Shown piece by piece: positions 17,123 through 20,915 of a DNA stretch of 20,915 nt. How positions within the stretch are numbered: position 1 is the stretch's first letter; each line of letters starts with the position of its first letter. Origin of the DNA: Gammaproteobacteria bacterium (GTDB lineage: Bacteria > Pseudomonadota > Gammaproteobacteria > Competibacterales > Competibacteraceae). Under the pieces are notes generated by a model that was given only the letters and a program-made list of their open reading frames with translations, did not search any database and was not told the DNA's origin. Location of the stretch: positions 1 through 20,915 of the forward strand of contig JAIFNF010000077.1 of the NCBI GenBank assembly GCA_020047885.1, given 5' to 3'. Both the position numbers and the translations under genes were made by a program.

Positions 17123-19273
17123 CTACTCCGCCAGAACAATCTGGCCATGGGCGTTGAACCGCGCCAGATGGAGCGGCAGACCACCAGCAATTTCATGGCG
17201 ACCGGGACCAAATGGCGCGGCATAGTCACGGATAACGCCCTGGTAATGATCGAGATGTTCCAGCGCATCGCGAACAGCCGCACGGTCGGCGACGTCGGCC
17301 TGACGGACGGCCTGGGCCAGGAGCTGCACCAATTCATAGCTGTGCAACGTCCCGCTCAGCGCCGCGATAGGTTGTTCCGGCTTCAGGCCGTAATAGGTGC
17401 GATAGTCCGCAATCCATTGCGCCAGCGCTGGTCGGTCAAACGGCAACACGGCGGACTGTACAAAACGCAGGTCCACCGTGCGCAACGCTTTTTCAGCAGC
17501 GTTCCAGAAATCGCCGCCCGTCAGTCCCCAGTGCGACAGGATCGGCAACGGCTGATCCAACTGGGCCATCGCATTCACGAGATGCACGCTTTCGACAAAG
17601 TTGAGCGCCATCACCACCGCCCCGACCCCCTGTTGCTGCAAGGCCCGCAAGCGGGAAACAAACTCATGCTCGCCGCGATTGACCCACTCGATGATGACCT
17701 GACCGGGTCCGGCTTCGGCGATAGCACGGACGAGCGCCGCTTCATTACTGCGCCCCCAGTCAGTGCGCTCCAGCAGCACGGCGACCTTCCGGCCAGCGGC
17801 GACACGCAACGCTTCACGCAGCAGAAAGGGGGCGACATCGGCATCCCGCAGCGACAGACGAAAGACATAATTGGGTTGGTAGCCATGCTCGACCACCTTC
17901 GCCGCTGCCGCCCAGGGCACCAAATAGGGAATTTGACGCTGATGGATTGTCTCCATCTCGTGAATAATCACGATGCTATGCACGCCGCCCACGACCGCGA
18001 TCAAACCGGGCCATCCCGCCAGCGTGCGCAAATTCTCCAGCCCCCGGGCCTGATTGCCGAGATGGTCCATCGCGACCAGACGCACCGGCCGTCCCAGCAG
18101 CCCACCCTCCGCGTTAATCCGTTCCACGGCCAGTTCCGCGCCACGCAAAATGGCCGCGCCAGCCAACCCGGCTCCGCTGGACAGGTCAGCATTCAGGCCA
18201 ATGATCAACGGTGCGGGCTGCATGTTCGGTAATGCCTGACGCAGTCGCAACTCCTCGGTTTTCGCCAGCAGGTCGTAACCGATGGTCATGGCGAACGTGC
18301 GCGCCAGGGGTGCCAGCCGCTCCTGAAAGCGCTGCCGCGCCTCTGGCGTCAATTCAATCACCTCCACGCCCGCCTGACGGACCTGCTGGAGAAATTCCGC
18401 TTCGCGGCGTGCGGTTTCCTGTCGCTCCCAGACCGCCAATTCACCGGCGGTATTCACAATCAGTTCACGCAGTGATTGCGGCAGTTGGGCAAAGACCGAT
18501 TGACTGGCGGAGAACACATAACCCAGCCAGGCATGGCTGCTGAGCGTCAGATAGTGCTGCACCTCATGAAAGCGCATCCCGACAATCGCCACCAACGGAT
18601 TTTCCTGGCCGCTTACCGCACCATCCACCAGCGCCTGATAAGTCGCATGAAAATCGATGGGTACCGGAATTGAACCCATGGCCTCGAACTGTTCCATCAG
18701 CAAGCGACTTTTCATCACCCGGAAACGGTGGCCGGCGAAATCATCGGGTGTGCGTAACGGATGATTGGCGGTAAAGTGTTTGAAGCCATTTTCCCAAAAG
18801 GTAATACCGACCAGGCCAATGCTGCCCAGTTTGCTTAACAAGAGATTACCGGGTTCGCCATCGAGCATGGCGTAGAGTTCTTCGCGGCTGGAAAAATAAA
18901 AAGGCAGATCGGCGTATTGCATCGCCGGAATCACCGGGCTGAGTTTAGCGGTCGGCGTCAGGATCAGATCAAGTTCGCCATTCCGCGCCATTTCCACCAT
19001 CTGCTCATCGTAGCCCAGCTCCTGATCGGGATGAACCGTCACCAGCGCTTGACCGTTGCTACGCTCGGTGATCAGGATCGCAAACCGTTCAGCGGCGGCG
19101 TACAGAGCGCTGCCACGACTGATATTGAGTCCGAGGCGCAGGTGATAACGCACCTCTGGCGTTACCGACGGTTGAGTCACCACAATGACCTTATCGGACT
19201 GCCGCCAGAGCGCCAGCCCGATCAGTCCTGCCAACAGCAGGAGGATAACCACTCTGCCCAGTACGTTCCGCAT
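17123..19273 (-). CDS. Membrane-anchored double solute-binding protein (DctP-like fused to LivJ-like)
   Basis: A 716-residue protein with an N-terminal hydrophobic segment (about 7-23). There is no lipobox cysteine and no clear AxA cleavage site, so it is probably an anchored periplasmic protein. Residues about 42-335 look like a TRAP-transporter DctP binding protein: FRVMKS with R185, then PVPIDFHATYQALVDGAV and GQENPL, the usual ligand-site region. Residues about 355-710 look like a type I periplasmic binding protein of the LivJ/branched-chain amino acid class: IIGLNADLSSGAG, RGAELAVERINAEGGLLGRPV, VVGGVHS. No TRAP or ABC permease is nearby, and the next gene is a sensor kinase. I therefore infer a ligand-sensing rather than a transport role, in the manner of TorT/TorS or LuxP/LuxQ. 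The ATG at 19273 has AGGGG 7 bases upstream. The ligand is unknown. Confidence 0.82.
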   Translation of the reverse strand: MRNVLGRVVILLLLAGLIGLALWRQSDKVIVVTQPSVTPEVRYHLRLGLNISRGSALYAAAERFAILITERSNGQALVTVHPDQELGYDEQMVEMARNGELDLILTPTAKLSPVIPAMQYADLPFYFSSREELYAMLDGEPGNLLLSKLGSIGLVGITFWENGFKHFTANHPLRTPDDFAGHRFRVMKSRLLMEQFEAMGSIPVPIDFHATYQALVDGAVSGQENPLVAIVGMRFHEVQHYLTLSSHAWLGYVFSASQSVFAQLPQSLRELIVNTAGELAVWERQETARREAEFLQQVRQAGVEVIELTPEARQRFQERLAPLARTFAMTIGYDLLAKTEELRLRQALPNMQPAPLIIGLNADLSSGAGLAGAAILRGAELAVERINAEGGLLGRPVRLVAMDHLGNQARGLENLRTLAGWPGLIAVVGGVHSIVIIHEMETIHQRQIPYLVPWAAAAKVVEHGYQPNYVFRLSLRDADVAPFLLREALRVAAGRKVAVLLERTDWGRSNEAALVRAIAEAGPGQVIIEWVNRGEHEFVSRLRALQQQGVGAVVMALNFVESVHLVNAMAQLDQPLPILSHWGLTGGDFWNAAEKALRTVDLRFVQSAVLPFDRPALAQWIADYRTYYGLKPEQPIAALSGTLHSYELVQLLAQAVRQADVADRAAVRDALEHLDHYQGVIRDYAAPFGPGRHEIAGGLPLHLARFNAHGQIVLAE
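17126..17129 (-). promoter_or_regulatory. Ribosome binding site of the hybrid kinase, inside the upstream gene
   Basis: GGAG on the minus strand spans the last codons of the solute-binding gene. It lies 6 bases upstream of the TTG at 17119 and supports TTG as the kinase start. The next Met (residue 25) falls within the first membrane segment and would destroy it. Confidence 0.6.
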
Positions 19274-19470
19274 GATCGTTCCCCTGGAATCTATGATCGT
19301 CTTTCCGGTTGATCAGTGGACATTCCGAACCACCCCGGCGCTGCGCGCCACCCCTCCTTGGCTAAGGAGGGGAATCTGGAAATCCCGCGATCATTGGGAA
19401 GGACAATAACCCTGAAAAAATCAGGCGAATATTTTGCCACAGATGGACGCGCAGCGTGGGACTGGCGAGA
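19274..19470. other. recB to solute-binding-gene intergenic region with hairpins
   Basis: This 197-base gap lies between the recB stop and the start of the sensory pair, all on the minus strand. It holds two adjacent perfect hairpins (19337-19372), a third small one (CCTGA, five A, TCAGG at 19411-19425), and a GCCACAGATGGACGC motif near 19435-19449. The last resembles short dispersed extragenic repeats seen in many proteobacteria. No reading frame of note was seen. A promoter for the sensory pair could lie at 19286-19330, but no convincing hexamer pair was found. Confidence 0.55.
19337..19372. repeat. Paired perfect hairpins, REP/MITE-like extragenic element
   Basis: Two stem-loops stand one base apart: GGCGC-TGC-GCGCC (19337-19349), and CCCCTCCTT with loop GGCT and AAGGAGGGG (19351-19372, a perfect 9-base-pair stem). 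Neither is followed by a T-run on either strand, which argues against a simple intrinsic terminator. The paired-palindrome form fits a dispersed repeat, but only one copy is in the window, so this stays inferred. Confidence 0.5.
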
Positions 19471-20915
19471 TCAGCGTCCTTTGGCCATCAATCCATCCAG
19501 AGCCATCACCAATTCCGGCACCGGTCGATCCTGAAAAACCCCGCACGCGGCGCCCCGCACCGGATCCATACCGCGCAGGAACAGGTAAAACACCCCGCCA
19601 AAATGCTGCTCGTAGTGGTAATCCGCGACCCGCAGACGCAGATAGCGATGCAGCGCCACGGTATAAATCAGATATTGCAGCACATACGCCTCGCGGGCCA
19701 TTGCCTCGGCCAGGCGCTCCGGCTGATAGGCCGCCGCTTCCGGTCCCAGCCAGTTGGATTTGTAATCGACCAAGTAAAACCGCCCGTCCGCTTCAAACAC
19801 CAAGTCAATAAAGCCCTTCATGTAGCCACGCAGGGGACTGAATTGCAGCCGGTCGATCATCTCCCGGAAGGGATCCACGGCGTAGCCATAGCGCTCCAGC
19901 AACCGGCGCAGGGTTTCAACGCGCAGGTTGGCGATGGGGTAATAGAACTCCATCTCGTTGATGCGCCGATCCAGCGTCACCGTACCCAGTTGCAGCCCGT
20001 TCCCATCCAAGGGCGTCGCCAGCACCCGTTCCACCCAGTCGGCAACGGTCGGCGTCCACACTTCGGCATCCAGGCCATGGCTGGTCAAGGTTTTCCGAAC
20101 CCGTTCCCCCAGTTGTTCCGGGTCGCGGCGGCTGAAATCCAGCCGCTCGAAAATCGCGTGTAGACAGGTGCCAGATCGGGCGCCACGGGGAAAGTTGAAC
20201 CGATCATGCCGGGATTCCAGCATCAGCGCCGCTTCGCCCGGCGCGACCGTGGCCATATCGTAATCCGGCGTTTCCATAGACAGGCCGGAGGTCAGCGAGG
20301 TAAAGCTGCCCACCCGCCAGAATTCGGCAGGTGGTTGCGCCAACGTCCGCGCCTGCAACTCCGGTTCGGCCACTGCCGGCGGCTGATAGCGGCTGCCGGC
20401 TTCCTGGGGAAGCGGCGTCAAGGCCACCGTTCCGCTCGCGGCTTGAAATACCGTCTGAAGATCGCTCGCAAACGCCGCCGGCGTGAGCTTGTTGAATCGT
20501 TCCCGGGCGACCTCCAGCGCATCCTGCGAAGGTCCCGCCACCACCGGATGATGCAGCAACCAGGCCGCCGGAGCCGTGTCAGCGTCCTTGACCTGTCCCC
20601 AAACCACCGTGCAACGCTGTTTGGCGCGGGTTAGCGCGACATAGAACAACCGCAGACTCTCGGCCATTTCCTCGCGGCGAGCCAGCTTCACTGCCGGATC
20701 ATCCTCCCCCGCGCCAATGGCGAGAATGGAGCGGCGGGAATCCTTGGGATCGTGATACAGCAAGCCCTCCCCTTCCTTCCCGGCCCGCAGTCGGCCATCC
20801 CACAGGAACGGGCAGAACACCACTTCGTATTCCAGCCCCTTGCTCTTGTGGACGGTCACGATCCGCACCAGATTCTCATCGCTTTCCAGCCGCAACTGCT
20901 GCTCCTCATCCCGAT
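19471..20915 (-). CDS. recB: Exodeoxyribonuclease V beta subunit RecB, 5'-truncated by the window edge
   Basis: This is the C-terminal 480 or so residues of RecB, the 3'-5' helicase and sole nuclease of RecBCD. The frame is open through the window end (codons reading DEEQQ precede RLESDENLV), so the TTG at 20895 is not the start. Helicase motif V (IVTVHKSKGLEYEVVF) and motif VI (LFYVALTRAKQR) are present. The nuclease domain follows: HAIFERLDF, then KGFIDLVFEADGRFYLVDYKSN with the catalytic D and K of DYKSN, then YVLQYLIYTVALHRYLR. The HFGGVFYLFLRGMD segment lies near the C-terminus. The TGA is at 19471-19473. It is followed not by recD but by a hairpin-bearing gap and two sensory genes. recC is expected further upstream on this strand but is outside the window. 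Confidence 0.96.
   Translation of the reverse strand, partial: RDEEQQLRLESDENLVRIVTVHKSKGLEYEVVFCPFLWDGRLRAGKEGEGLLYHDPKDSRRSILAIGAGEDDPAVKLARREEMAESLRLFYVALTRAKQRCTVVWGQVKDADTAPAAWLLHHPVVAGPSQDALEVARERFNKLTPAAFASDLQTVFQAASGTVALTPLPQEAGSRYQPPAVAEPELQARTLAQPPAEFWRVGSFTSLTSGLSMETPDYDMATVAPGEAALMLESRHDRFNFPRGARSGTCLHAIFERLDFSRRDPEQLGERVRKTLTSHGLDAEVWTPTVADWVERVLATPLDGNGLQLGTVTLDRRINEMEFYYPIANLRVETLRRLLERYGYAVDPFREMIDRLQFSPLRGYMKGFIDLVFEADGRFYLVDYKSNWLGPEAAAYQPERLAEAMAREAYVLQYLIYTVALHRYLRLRVADYHYEQHFGGVFYLFLRGMDPVRGAACGVFQDRPVPELVMALDGLMAKGR

Noticed and set aside
17096..18232. A 378-residue plus-strand frame opposite the double binding protein.
   Set aside because: Antisense shadow with no recognisable domain; the minus-strand protein has clear DctP and LivJ motifs.
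14282..19273. Stop-codon readthrough producing one giant binding-protein-kinase fusion, since both genes share a frame.
   Set aside because: Topology does not work. After a periplasmic binding protein, the kinase's first membrane segment would run inward, put the sensor in the cytoplasm, and after the second segment put the catalytic domains outside. A GGAG at proper spacing to the TTG supports separate translation.
19351..19372. The 9-base-pair hairpin as a Rho-independent terminator of recB.
   Set aside because: On the recB strand it is followed by a GC-rich stretch, not a T-run. A terminator role is possible but not supported.

Overview
The window carries housekeeping genes typical of a gammaproteobacterium: sbcDC, purMN, metG back to back with apbC/mrp, dcd, and recB plus recD. 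Coding DNA is GC-rich and tightly packed, with several 4-base start/stop overlaps and GTG or TTG starts. The apbC-metG divergence with dcd close by resembles the arrangement in enteric bacteria. The split recB/recD locus, a Uma2-family gene and a type ISP restriction remnant suggest an environmental, non-enteric lineage. I cannot place it more precisely from sequence alone.

Layout. 1-4712 (+): the end of sbcD, then sbcC, overlapping by ATGA (DNA hairpin nuclease). 4868-6582 (+): purM and purN, also overlapping by ATGA (purine synthesis). 8916-6579 (-): apbC, dcd and a Uma2-family gene in one tight run that meets purN tail to tail with overlapping stops. 9055-11085 (+): metG, divergent from apbC. 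11082-11967 (+): two pieces of a type ISP-like restriction-modification gene. An N-terminal nuclease piece is coupled to metG by GTGA and a C-terminal piece follows in another frame, with the methyltransferase core missing. 12014-12376 (+): a small AT-rich PilZ gene. 20915-12383 (-): the end of recB, a membrane-anchored double solute-binding protein (TRAP DctP-like plus LivJ-like), a hybrid histidine kinase (Cache-like sensor, HAMP, HisKA, ATPase, REC, HPt), then recD.

How they work together. SbcCD and RecBCD are both double-strand-end processing machines. PurM and PurN catalyse two steps of IMP synthesis, and Dcd feeds dUTP/dTTP synthesis. ApbC is an Fe-S carrier ATPase and MetG charges tRNA-Met. 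The accessory layer is the most informative part: a two-gene periplasmic sensing module sits between recB and recD, which are normally adjacent, and its upstream gap holds two perfect hairpins of REP/MITE type.

No rRNA, tRNA, CRISPR array, insertion sequence or origin was recognised. No stretch longer than 300 bases lacks a gene. The largest gaps are 19274-19470, 4713-4867 and 8917-9054, and each is described below.
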